NCBI GenBank assembly: GCA_011620785.1
Contig: WOYM01000116.1
Location: 81,350-95,486 of the forward strand
From: Methanothrix sp.
GTDB lineage: Archaea; Halobacteriota; Methanosarcinia; Methanotrichales; Methanotrichaceae
DNA: 14,137 nucleotides
Direction: 5' to 3'
Below the pieces are notes generated by a model. That model made no database searches. It saw nothing but the letters and a program-made list of their open reading frames with translations, and was not told the origin of the DNA. The position numbers and the translations under genes were made by a program. The stretch's first letter is position 1; the number at the start of each line of letters is the position of its first letter. Shown one piece after another: positions 1 through 6,375 of the stretch.

Positions 1-761
1 ATTCTGTGGACCCTTCCATCGCTGAATAAAGCGAGCATCACATCGGGGCGCTCTTTTCCTGTGGGGCCATCCGTCATTTTATCCGGCCCATTCCATAGAA
101 TCCCGGCCAGGTCGTCTGTGCCCATCTCCTCCTGCAGGGACAGCCTCCAGCCCAGGCAACAAGCCGCCTCGCCAGCCGCAGCCAGAGCATGCCCCAGATC
201 CAGCATGCAGTAGCGAAAGGCCCTCGCTCCATACTTCCAGGACTCGCGCCAGTAGATGGTGGTGAGGACGAGCAAAATGGTGCCCGATGGAAGGTGAAGA
301 GACAGCCAGCTCTCCTCTCTTATGCCAGCCAAGAGCTCCAGGGAATGATCCTTCGGCTGGTAGTGATAAACGCCGGGAGAGAGATCCAGTCCCTCGCCAC
401 CCCCGGTCAGGAGATAGCATTCCGTAGGATGAAGGTTGCCGCTGGATGGATTGACCCTTAATGTCCATTCTGCGCCCGCAACTGCTTTCCTGCCGGAGAG
501 GGCCAGGCTTTCGAAGAAGAATCGAGAGAGGTTTTCACTTGTAAGAGGAGATGGCCTGAGCTTTCCAGTCATCCCTTCGAACCCCAGGCGATCGAGAGCT
601 ATCCGTCTTGATCCCTCATAACTGCGGAAGGGATCAGGCTGGTTTTCCCAGTCCATCCTCCCCGGGCCGCAAGCCATTCGATTGGGCTGGTGCTTGGTCT
701 GCTGATGATAAGCTATGATCCTTTCCAATGCGCCGGACGTAGAATTATCCCTCCATTCCAT
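1..761 (-). CDS. SagB/ThcOx-type nitroreductase-family dehydrogenase (C-terminus beyond left edge)
   Basis: This frame is open from an ATG at 761 (directly after an in-frame TGA) to the left edge, giving about 253 residues with no stop. The N-terminus reads AYHQQTKHQPNR, followed by GPGRMDWENQPDPFRSYEG, the usual opening of SagB-type proteins. Next come NPSSGNLHPTECYLL, the FMN-binding region of this nitroreductase branch, then GVYHYQPKDHSLELL, and WRESWKYGARAFRYCMLD with DLGHAL just after, typical of the SagB/ThcOx group. Family members are FMN-dependent oxidoreductases. SagB itself oxidises azolines to azoles in peptide toxins, but most archaeal relatives have no known substrate. Many relatives are about 500 residues with two nitroreductase domains, so roughly half may be missing here. 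A TATATA at 831-836 could drive it separately from pheA, which ends 106 bp upstream. No YcaO or precursor-peptide gene is visible in the window. The family call is firm; the substrate is unknown. Confidence 0.85.
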   Translation of the reverse strand, partial: MEWRDNSTSGALERIIAYHQQTKHQPNRMACGPGRMDWENQPDPFRSYEGSRRIALDRLGFEGMTGKLRPSPLTSENLSRFFFESLALSGRKAVAGAEWTLRVNPSSGNLHPTECYLLTGGGEGLDLSPGVYHYQPKDHSLELLAGIREESWLSLHLPSGTILLVLTTIYWRESWKYGARAFRYCMLDLGHALAAAGEAACCLGWRLSLQEEMGTDDLAGILWNGPDKMTDGPTGKERPDVMLALFSDGRVHR

Positions 762-793
762 TCAATCTTGAAAAGCCCCCCTTGGGTTGTCGT

Positions 794-825
794 CCTCCGT
801 GCGCTCTGTGACTCTGTGGTTTTAT
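794..825. repeat. Degenerate CACAGAG-type short repeat in the pheA-sagB gap
   Basis: The minus strand reads CCACAGAGTCACAGAG followed by CGCACGGAGG, a run of imperfect CACAGAG/CACGGAG units. From memory, similar strings of the form ACCACAGAGACACAGAG are scattered between genes in many bacterial and archaeal genomes. It lies in the leader expected for the SagB-like gene. No function is assigned. Confidence 0.4.
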
Positions 826-867
826 TCCCGTATATACCACTAGGGTTGCAATTTTGAACTATCTTAA

Positions 868-1686
868 TCAGCTGTCCCGGGGATAGGACCCCAGAACCTT
901 GACCATTCCCGCTTTTTCCCTAATTTTTTCCAGGGCGTCCAAAACCACGCTGTTATCCTGATGCCCTTCCAGGTCGATATAGAAGTAGTAGTCTCCAAGA
1001 CCTCGACGGCTGGGCCTGGACTCGATTCTGGTCAGGTTTATGCTGCGTTGGGCGAACTCCTGCAATATGGAATAAAGTGCCCCCGGCCTGTCCTTAGCCA
1101 AATGGATGATGAGCGAAGTTTTATCCTTGCCCGTGGCCCCGGGGATCTGCCGCCCTGCTACTATGAATCGGGTGACGTTTTCCCTCACGTCCTGGACATC
1201 CCTGGCCAGGATGCACAGGCCATACCTTTCTGCGGCGCCTGCGTCGGCAATTGCCGCCATCTCCCCAAATTCCTGGGCCAGGCGGGCGGCATGGCTGGTC
1301 GATCCCGTGGTCCTGATCTCTGCTCCTGGATAGTGCTCCCTTATGAACTGGCGGCACTGAGCCAGGGCCTGAGGATGGGAGAGGATGATCTTTATCTCAC
1401 TCTCCCCCCGGCCCACCAGGCAGTGCCTCACAGGAACGTTAACCTCCCCCACGATCACCACATTCAAGCGTAGAAGAAGATCATTGACCACCGTCACCGC
1501 ACCCTCCAGGCTGTTCTCCAAAGGGACGATTCCATAGTCCAGCTCGCCCTCTTCCACCGCCTGCAAGACTCCATCAAAGTCCTTGAAATAGACTAGGACT
1601 GTGGAGGGCATGCCCTCTGACCAGATTAAAGCCGCCTTCTCCGAGTAGGTCCCCTCTGGGCCGAGGACTCCGATCTTCGTCTTCAA
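868..1686 (-). CDS. pheA: Prephenate dehydratase with C-terminal ACT domain
   Basis: This 272-residue enzyme converts prephenate to phenylpyruvate, the committed step to phenylalanine. The catalytic domain covers about residues 4-180. It shows GPEGTYSEKAA (9-19), PLENSLEGAV (55-64) and the catalytic TRF motif in NVTRFIVAGR (170-179, with TRF at 172-174). An ACT regulatory domain follows (about 190-265), carrying GALY (202-205, the GALV motif) and ESRP (222-225). These bind phenylalanine in characterised homologues, so feedback inhibition is likely. The length is typical of a monofunctional PheA without a fused chorismate mutase; the separate chorismate mutase lies at 5225-5533. The ATG at 1686 overlaps the HMG-CoA reductase stop codon as ATGA, so the two genes are probably translationally coupled. 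Confidence 0.96.
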   Translation of the reverse strand: MKTKIGVLGPEGTYSEKAALIWSEGMPSTVLVYFKDFDGVLQAVEEGELDYGIVPLENSLEGAVTVVNDLLLRLNVVIVGEVNVPVRHCLVGRGESEIKIILSHPQALAQCRQFIREHYPGAEIRTTGSTSHAARLAQEFGEMAAIADAGAAERYGLCILARDVQDVRENVTRFIVAGRQIPGATGKDKTSLIIHLAKDRPGALYSILQEFAQRSINLTRIESRPSRRGLGDYYFYIDLEGHQDNSVVLDALEKIREKAGMVKVLGSYPRDS

Positions 1687-2954
1687 ACTCCCTCCTGTCC
1701 ACGATCCTCCAGCTCCCGTATCAGCTCAGCCGCCCGGTCCACATTGATCCTCCGCTCCGCAGCCATGCGGGCAGCAACCAGCTCGATGAGGTCGCACTTC
1801 GCTCCCGCCTGGACGGCCACATTGCGGGCATGCAAAGACATATGCCCCCTCTGAATTCCCTCTGAGGCCAGGGCCCTAAGGGCGGCAAAGTTCTGGCAGA
1901 GGCCCACCGCAGCAATAATGCGAGATAGGTCATCTGCGCTTTTCACCGCAAGGATCTTCACTGCGGTCTTGGCCACTGGATGGACCCGGGTCGCTCCTCC
2001 CACCAGTCCCACCGCCACAGGAAGCTCAATAGTTCCCACCAGGTCGCCATCCCTGTTCCTCTCGTACCTGGTTAAAGACATGTAGCGGCCAGTTCGGGAG
2101 GCATAGGAATGAGCTCCCGCCTCCACTGCCCGAGTATCGTTTCCTGTGGCTAAAACAACAGCCGTCACCCCGTTCATTATCCCTTTGTTGTGGGTTGCTG
2201 CTCGATAGGAATCGACCACCGCCAGCTCTGCTGCCAGGATGATGCCATCCACTACCTCCGGGCCGCCGATATCCTCCGCCCTGAATACCGCTTTAGCCCT
2301 GGCTAAACGGAGATCAGCCAGATTGGAGATGATCCTGAGATAGACCCGGCCCCCGGTTATCTGCTCTATTCTGGGGGCCAGAGCCTCGGCCATGGTGTTG
2401 ACCGCGTTCGCCCCCATGGCATCCCGGCAGTCGACGATGAGATGGGTGACGACCATTGGCCCCAGCCGGGAGTCGATGACATAAACCTCGATGTCCTTAA
2501 CCCCGCCACCGTACTTGACGAGCATGGGATCCAACTCATTTGCCATCGCCATCAGCTCATCCTTGTGGAGGAGGATGGCCTGGCGGGCGGCAAAGGGATC
2601 ATCGATTCCCGTGGCCTGGATCTGGGCGCGCATAACCGGCCCGGTGCTGGAGGTGAAAAAACCCCCTCCTCCTCGGGCCATGCGTGCACCGTTGCTCGCG
2701 GCGGCGATCACCGAGGGCTCCTCAGTGGCCATTGGTATGAGTACCTCCTGGCCATCGATTACAAAGTTGGTGGCGATGCCTAAAGGCACCTGGAACATTC
2801 CGATCACATTTTCCACCATCTTCTCAGCCTGATCAAGGACCAGACCTCTCTCAACCTGAGAGATCTCCTCTGATCCAACTGCCACCTGCTCTGCCACAGC
2901 CTTGAGCCTCTCATTTGGAGGAAGCTTGTAGAATCCTGGTATTCTGGAGGTCAT
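1683..2954 (-). CDS. hmgA: Class II (bacterial-type) 3-hydroxy-3-methylglutaryl-CoA reductase
   Basis: This 423-residue protein interconverts HMG-CoA and mevalonate, which feeds archaeal isoprenoid lipids. It opens with SRIPGFYKLPPNERL, as class II enzymes do. ENVIGMFQVPLGIATNF (48-64) follows, then the EEPS substrate motif (78-81), the dinucleotide motif DAMGAN (178-183), the catalytic lysine in THNKGIMNG (K257), the aspartate in GNDTRA (D273) and the histidine in GHMSLHARN (H371). Length and motifs match the Pseudomonas mevalonii/Archaeoglobus class rather than the class I enzymes of eukaryotes and many archaea. In an archaeon the physiological direction is presumably biosynthetic. I chose the ATG at 2954 because family similarity begins there. 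The open frame continues to 3275, but that extension only mirrors the divergent peptidase gene. The gene is first in a unit with pheA and is divergent from the M42 peptidase. Confidence 0.95.
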   Translation of the reverse strand: MTSRIPGFYKLPPNERLKAVAEQVAVGSEEISQVERGLVLDQAEKMVENVIGMFQVPLGIATNFVIDGQEVLIPMATEEPSVIAAASNGARMARGGGGFFTSSTGPVMRAQIQATGIDDPFAARQAILLHKDELMAMANELDPMLVKYGGGVKDIEVYVIDSRLGPMVVTHLIVDCRDAMGANAVNTMAEALAPRIEQITGGRVYLRIISNLADLRLARAKAVFRAEDIGGPEVVDGIILAAELAVVDSYRAATHNKGIMNGVTAVVLATGNDTRAVEAGAHSYASRTGRYMSLTRYERNRDGDLVGTIELPVAVGLVGGATRVHPVAKTAVKILAVKSADDLSRIIAAVGLCQNFAALRALASEGIQRGHMSLHARNVAVQAGAKCDLIELVAARMAAERRINVDRAAELIRELEDRGQEGV

Positions 2955-3021
2955 CGTTATCAGATATCTGGATGGCACTGAGAAGGGAAAAACTTTATTC
3001 CCATAATCACGAGTAGAGTTA
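2955..3021. promoter_or_regulatory. Divergent promoter region between hmgA and the M42 peptidase
   Basis: These 67 bp serve two outward-facing genes. The AT-rich AAACTTTATT around 2990-2999 lies about 25 bp before the peptidase ATG, which would make that transcript nearly leaderless. The same box read on the minus strand could serve hmgA with a leader of about 15 nt. The box is flanked by GGGAA (2985-2989) and TTCCC (2998-3002), a small inverted repeat. A perfect 10-bp palindrome, CAGATATCTG, lies at 2961-2970, seven bases before the hmgA ATG, and could be an operator. No regulator is identified. Confidence 0.5.
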
Positions 3022-4074
3022 ATGAGCGACATCAAATCATTGCTGGAAAAGCTGAGCAACGCCCACGGCATATCCGGATGGGAAGGGTCGGTGCAGAAGA
3101 TCGTACAGGAAGAGATCTCTCCATACGTTGATGAGGTGAGAGTGGACAAGCTTGGCAATCTCATTGCCACGAAAAAGGGAGACCGCCCATCGATTATGAT
3201 CGATGCCCATGCGGATGAAATCGGTCTGATGGTAAAACAGATAGATGAGAAGGGTTTCATCCGCTTCATTCGCATTGGCGGCTGGTTTGACCAGACCCTG
3301 CTTAATCAGAGAGTCATCGTCCATACCAGCTCCGGCCCGGTGGTGGGCGTGATCGGCTCAAAGCCCCCTCATGTTATGAAGGATGAGGACCGAAAGAAGG
3401 TGATAGAGGCCAGAGATATGTTCATCGATATCGGCTGCTCAAACCAGGTGGAGGTAGAGGAGCTGGGAATCCTGCCGGGCACGCCGATATCCATAGATCG
3501 AGAGTTCGTACAGATGCATGGAGACACCGTAACTGGCAAGGCCTTCGACAACCGCGCCGGCCTGGTTATGATGATCGAGGCTCTGAAGAGGACCAAATCA
3601 AAATCAACCATCTATGCCGTGGCCGCAGTGCAGGAGGAGGTGGGATTGAAGGGAGCAAAGGTCGCCGCTTTCGGCCTGGACCCGGATATCGCCATCGCCT
3701 CAGATGTGACAATACCCGGCGACCATCCGGGGATTGAGAAGAAGGATGCGCCCATAGAGATGGGCAAAGGCCCGGTACTGGTCGTGGCCGATGGCTCGGG
3801 AAGAGGGTTGATCGCTACTCCGCAGGTGATTGAGTGGCTGGTGGGGACGGCCAAGGAGTTTGAGATTCCGGTGCAGCTCGAGGCCTCGGACGGCGGGACG
3901 ACTGATGCCACCTCCATTTACCTAACTCGATCCGGGATTCCCACCGGTGTGATCAGCGTCGCCACGCGCTATATCCACTCGCCAGTAGAGGTGCTGAATT
4001 TAAATGATATAGAACGGGCAGCAGATCTTATGGCCAGAAGCCTGGAGACGGCATCCAGATATTTCAAAGAATGA
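3022..4074 (+). CDS. M42-family metallo-aminopeptidase (TET/FrvX type)
   Basis: This 350-residue cytosolic peptidase should trim N-terminal residues from short peptides. Archaeal M42 enzymes form dodecameric tetrahedral (TET) particles with two metal ions per subunit. The ligands and catalytic residues are all visible: H63 in DAHADEIG, D176 in DNRAG, E205 and E206 in QEEVG, D228 in SDVTIPGDHPG, and H319 in YIHSPVE. The length is normal for the family. Start and stop are clean, and the ATG at 3022 follows a TATA-like box at a spacing that suggests a leaderless mRNA. Older annotations call this family endoglucanase, which is a misnomer. Residue preference cannot be read from the sequence. It is transcribed away from hmgA and converges on the universal stress protein unit. 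Confidence 0.94.
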   Translation: MSDIKSLLEKLSNAHGISGWEGSVQKIVQEEISPYVDEVRVDKLGNLIATKKGDRPSIMIDAHADEIGLMVKQIDEKGFIRFIRIGGWFDQTLLNQRVIVHTSSGPVVGVIGSKPPHVMKDEDRKKVIEARDMFIDIGCSNQVEVEELGILPGTPISIDREFVQMHGDTVTGKAFDNRAGLVMMIEALKRTKSKSTIYAVAAVQEEVGLKGAKVAAFGLDPDIAIASDVTIPGDHPGIEKKDAPIEMGKGPVLVVADGSGRGLIATPQVIEWLVGTAKEFEIPVQLEASDGGTTDATSIYLTRSGIPTGVISVATRYIHSPVEVLNLNDIERAADLMARSLETASRYFKE

Positions 4075-4098
4075 GGCGTTGCCGTTAAATCGGCTCAA

Positions 4099-4117
4099 TC
4101 CTTTTTTATTTTATTGA
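4099..4117 (+). terminator. T-rich termination tract after the M42 peptidase gene
   Basis: The plus strand has CCTTTTTTATTTTATTG about 25 bp after the peptidase stop. Archaeal RNA polymerase terminates readily at such U-rich tracts without a hairpin. The convergent gene arrangement supports a terminator here. Confidence 0.5.
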
Positions 4118-4124
4118 TTAAAAT

Positions 4125-4161
4125 TTCAAAAAGAAAAAGTTTTCACCGGAGTGATCCGGTG
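4125..4161 (-). terminator. Hairpin terminator of the usp/small-membrane-protein unit
   Basis: On the minus strand CACCGGA and TCCGGTG form a perfect 7-bp stem (plus-strand arms 4144-4150 and 4155-4161) with a 4-nt loop. It is followed by AAAAC and then TTTTTCTTTTTG. It begins 16 bp after the stop codon of the 36-residue ORF, the expected place for the 3' end. Confidence 0.75.
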
Positions 4162-4176
4162 ACCTTCCTCGACCTT

Positions 4177-4287
4177 TCAGCTTGAGCCGATCAAGCTAAT
4201 CACAAAGTAGCCCAAGACTACACCCACCACGAATACAATGGCAAAGGAGGCATAGAGCAAGGGAGTTCCCAATACTAGAGCTTCCAT
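4177..4287 (-). CDS. 36-residue single-span membrane protein downstream of usp
   Basis: This small ORF has ATG at 4287 and stop TGA at 4179-4177. It starts MEALVLGTPLLYASF, continues as the hydrophobic stretch AIVFVVGVVLGYFVISLIG, and ends in SS. About 22-25 residues form one uninterrupted hydrophobic helix with glycines at i/i+4 positions (G22, G26), a pattern that favours helix packing. The N-terminus carries one acidic residue and there are no basic residues. The start lies 5 nt after the usp stop. The overlapping GAGATGATCT matches the methanogen Shine-Dalgarno consensus GGAGGTGATC at most positions. A hairpin terminator follows at once. Tight coupling, a ribosome site and a clean membrane profile make it a credible gene. 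I do not recognise the family. A role in anchoring or assisting the stress protein or another membrane complex is speculation. Confidence 0.7.
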   Translation of the reverse strand: MEALVLGTPLLYASFAIVFVVGVVLGYFVISLIGSS

Positions 4288-4292
4288 TCAGA

Positions 4293-4724
4293 TCATCTCA
4301 CTACCAGGACAGGAATCGTGGCCCAATAAAGAACCTTCTGTGCAACGCTTCCGATCAATAGCTTAGTGGCACCGGACTCCCCGTGGCTTCCCACGACGAT
4401 CAGGTCGGCTTTCTCTCCCTCTGCGGTATCTATGATTACTGTTGCGGGTGCGCCGATTCTCACCACGGTGTCAATATTTATACCGGCAGAGGCACCCATG
4501 GATTTGAGCTCTTCTACTGCCTTCTCTCCAGCAGCCTTCAGCCTGGCCTCGACATCCTTTCTATCTGATCCAAGTTGGCGAACAGCGCTTGCAATAACGA
4601 CCTCATTGACAACATTGAGCGCTATAACCTGTGCTCCCAGCGCCTTTGCGAGCTCCATGCCCTCCTTAGCGGCTGCTTTAGATTTCTCTGAGCCATCTGT
4701 GGCGATCAAAATCCGCTTGTACAT
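4293..4724 (-). CDS. Universal stress protein, UspA family, ATP-binding type
   Basis: This 143-residue single-domain protein starts MYKRILIATDGSEKS, the usual first strand and loop of the UspA fold. It ends with GSHGESGATKLLIGSVAQKV, which fits the G-x2-G-x9-G-S nucleotide-binding signature, so it probably binds ATP. No membrane segment or second domain is present. I chose the ATG at 4724 because it follows AGGTG at good spacing and matches family N-termini. The open frame continues upstream to 4895, but that only overlaps purE. A TATA box right after the purE stop indicates its own promoter. A 36-residue membrane protein gene follows after 5 nt. The physiological trigger is not visible. Confidence 0.93.
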   Translation of the reverse strand: MYKRILIATDGSEKSKAAAKEGMELAKALGAQVIALNVVNEVVIASAVRQLGSDRKDVEARLKAAGEKAVEELKSMGASAGINIDTVVRIGAPATVIIDTAEGEKADLIVVGSHGESGATKLLIGSVAQKVLYWATIPVLVVR

Positions 4725-4770
4725 CCTATCCCACCTTTGAGCCGTTATCTCACGGACATTGTATAAATAG
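4725..4770 (-). promoter_or_regulatory. usp promoter and ribosome binding site
   Basis: On the minus strand CTATTTATAC (4770-4761) is a good archaeal TATA box, beginning one base after the purE stop codon. A start about 25 nt downstream (near 4738) leaves a leader of about 14 nt that holds AGGTG just before the ATG. This points to stress-protein expression independent of the biosynthetic genes upstream. Confidence 0.65.
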
Positions 4771-5160
4771 CTATCTTCCAGATTCCAGAATTCTAATAGC
4801 CAGCAACGCTGCATTGTCACCATTGTCGATGCCAACACATGCCACGGGAACGCCTGGAGGCATCTGAACAATGGAGAGCAATGAATCCAGGCCACCCAGC
4901 TTCGCGCTAACTGGAACCCCTATCACTGGGCGATGAGTCTGGGAGGCGATGACTCCCGGCAGGGCAGCAGAGAGGCCGGCAACGGCGATGAATACGTGGG
5001 CGTCGGTTCCAGATACATACTCCTCCAGCTCTTTGGGATTTCTGTGTGCGGAAAGCACTCGATGCTCAAAGGAGACGCCCTCATCCTTCAGCCTGCCCAA
5101 AATCCTGTCCACAATCAGCTGATCTGATTTGGACCCCGAAATAACAGCAATATCAACCAT
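4771..5160 (-). CDS. purE: PurE, N5-carboxyaminoimidazole ribonucleotide mutase (class I type)
   Basis: This 129-residue protein acts in purine synthesis, converting N5-CAIR to CAIR. GSKSD (9-13) binds the phosphate, SAHRNP (37-42) carries the catalytic histidine H39, and LGGLDSLLSIVQMPPGVPV (88-106) is the conserved C-terminal signature. It is shorter than E. coli PurE and ends soon after DNAALLAIRIL, as compact archaeal forms do. One feature is unusual: the segment normally AAHLPG reads SAALPG (64-69), so a conserved active-site histidine is alanine. The ATG at 5160 follows TTGGAG at 6-nt spacing. The gene lies 64 bp after chorismate mutase, with a palindrome in the gap. No other pur genes are in the window. 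Confidence 0.92.
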   Translation of the reverse strand: MVDIAVISGSKSDQLIVDRILGRLKDEGVSFEHRVLSAHRNPKELEEYVSGTDAHVFIAVAGLSAALPGVIASQTHRPVIGVPVSAKLGGLDSLLSIVQMPPGVPVACVGIDNGDNAALLAIRILESGR

Positions 5161-5178
5161 AGCTGCTCCAAGAGATCA

Positions 5179-5193
5179 ATTTTTGCCAAAAAT
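5179..5193. promoter_or_regulatory. Perfect palindrome upstream of purE
   Basis: ATTTTTG and CAAAAAT form perfect 7-bp arms around a single C, 19-33 bp before the purE start and inside the 64-bp gap after chorismate mutase. The size and position fit a binding site for a small dimeric regulator. It could also be a weak promoter element. No regulator is known from the window. Confidence 0.35.
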
Positions 5194-5224
5194 CCTTCTA
5201 TCACATCAAGGTCCCATCGAGAGC

Positions 5225-5533
5225 TCAGCTTTGATTCTCGCCCTGAAGCTCTTGCTGCTTTTGGGTGCTCATACTGATCAGAATCTCGTAGATATTTTTT
5301 ACGGCACCAGCATCCAGATTCTTCTCCGTGGCCAGGTCCATCGCCCGTCTCAAGACTCGGCTTTCCTGCTCAGGGTCGCGGATCGGCCTTCCCTCTCTCC
5401 TCTTGACTTCGAAGATCCTTTTGGTGATTCCGATTCGTTTATCGATGAGCTCTATGATGCTTTGGTCGACCTCCTCGATATCACTCCTGTATTTATTTAG
5501 ATCCGTCAAAATCCTTGCCCCCTGGATGCGCAC
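5225..5533 (-). CDS. Monofunctional AroQ-type chorismate mutase
   Basis: This all-helical enzyme of 102 residues (94 from the alternative start) rearranges chorismate to prephenate, the substrate of PheA at 868-1686. The AroQ pattern is clear: LNKYRSDIEEVDQSIIELI with the active-site arginine, then DKRIGITKRI, KRREGRPIRDPEQESRVL with the conserved K, R, D and E, and STQKQ near the end supplying the glutamine. The GTG start at 5533 gives a 28-nt overlap with shikimate kinase and has no clear ribosome site. A TTG at 5509 overlaps the shikimate kinase stop as TTGA and yields MTDLNKYRSD, closer to typical N-termini. The TTG start is at least as likely. The gene is coupled to shikimate kinase, two steps of one pathway. 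Confidence 0.93.
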   Translation of the reverse strand: MRIQGARILTDLNKYRSDIEEVDQSIIELIDKRIGITKRIFEVKRREGRPIRDPEQESRVLRRAMDLATEKNLDAGAVKNIYEILISMSTQKQQELQGENQS

Positions 5534-6360
5534 CTGTTATTTGCTTTCGTTCTTATCACTCTTCCGCCCAGTGCCCTCCAGGACTCTTCAAGGCCATCCA
5601 TCTTGCTCTCATCGATCAGAGCAGCATAAGAGGGCCCAGTTCCCGAGAGGCTTGCGCCCCGTGCACCCTTCTCCAGCGCCAGGATCAGGGGTTCAGACGA
5701 AAGGCCCAAAGCGGCGCAATAGGCCAGCCCATTCAGGGTCATAGCCCGGCCATAGTCGGCTTGCATAGCCAGATCGAAGGCCAGATCCGCCATCGGTGCA
5801 ATGATCCTGGATCGAGAGATATCAGTATCCCGAGAGAAAATCCTCTGATCGGGAACCAGAAGCATAACGCTGCAGTTGAGCTCATCCCTGCGAAGGAGGG
5901 ACATTTCGCGATTGTCTGTGACCACCACCCCGCCGAGTATCGAGGCGAGAGCGTCATCCAGGGCGCCGGTTATGGTGACTCCAACCTCCCTTGCCGCCTC
6001 AACCCCGATCTTGGCAGCGCTCACCAGATCCATATCCACGTCAAGTGCATCAAGTGTTGCCAGGATGACGGCATTGGCGGCTGCGCTGCTGCTCTTCAGG
6101 CCGCTAGCTATGGGAATCTCGCTGGATGTTCTCACCCGGCCCCCGTATTCAAGGCCCAGATGGTCCAAGACCCTCTCCACACAGCGCTCAATCAAGCGGG
6201 TATCTACCCCCGGGACATCTCCCTTGATTCCAGAAGAGTGGTCCAGCTCAACCACGGCCCGGGTTACAAGCTCGATGGCAAAGGCCGAGCCCTTCCAGGT
6301 TGCCACGGCATTTATAATGGAGGCGGCACCGTTCGACCATCCGTACCCTTTCATATTCAT
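5506..6360 (-). CDS. aroK: Archaeal shikimate kinase, GHMP superfamily
   Basis: This 284-residue protein phosphorylates shikimate with ATP. It is the archaeal enzyme of the GHMP fold, unrelated to bacterial AroK. It opens with GYGWSNGAASIINAVATWKG, in which the GAASIINA...KG pattern marks this family. The ATP loop is SEIPIASGLKSSSAAANA (80-97), the middle motif TGALDDALAS (131-140), and the C-terminal GHMP motif GASLSGTGPS (235-244). Several starts are possible. GGAG at 6369-6366 sits 6 nt before the ATG at 6360, which I prefer; ATGs at 6363 and 6354 and a TTG at 6372 are alternatives. The gene sits 15 bp after the uncharacterised ORF upstream and overlaps chorismate mutase downstream. Confidence 0.94.
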   Translation of the reverse strand: MNMKGYGWSNGAASIINAVATWKGSAFAIELVTRAVVELDHSSGIKGDVPGVDTRLIERCVERVLDHLGLEYGGRVRTSSEIPIASGLKSSSAAANAVILATLDALDVDMDLVSAAKIGVEAAREVGVTITGALDDALASILGGVVVTDNREMSLLRRDELNCSVMLLVPDQRIFSRDTDISRSRIIAPMADLAFDLAMQADYGRAMTLNGLAYCAALGLSSEPLILALEKGARGASLSGTGPSYAALIDESKMDGLEESWRALGGRVIRTKANNRCASRGQGF

Positions 6361-6375
6361 CATCAGCTCCAATCC

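Larger units (their letters stand above)
4089..4191. repeat. Long-range 10-bp inverted repeat in the convergent gap
   Basis: ATCGGCTCAA (4089-4098) is the exact reverse complement of TTGAGCCGAT (4182-4191). The right arm lies inside the last codons of the 36-residue ORF. The left arm lies just after the M42 gene. The interval also contains oppositely oriented T-rich tracts and a compact hairpin, so this is probably part of a bidirectional termination region. Confidence 0.4.

Noticed and set aside
79..468. 129-residue minus-strand frame at the left end
   Set aside because: It is out of frame with the SagB-type protein, which has continuous family motifs over the same DNA.
2955..3275. Upstream extension of the HMG-CoA reductase frame by 107 residues
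   Set aside because: The extension is antisense to the conserved start of the M42 peptidase and has no family similarity. Class II enzymes begin at the ATG at 2954.
4725..4895. Upstream extension of the universal stress protein frame
   Set aside because: It overlaps the 3' end of purE, while a TATA box and AGGTG precede the ATG at 4724 where UspA similarity begins.
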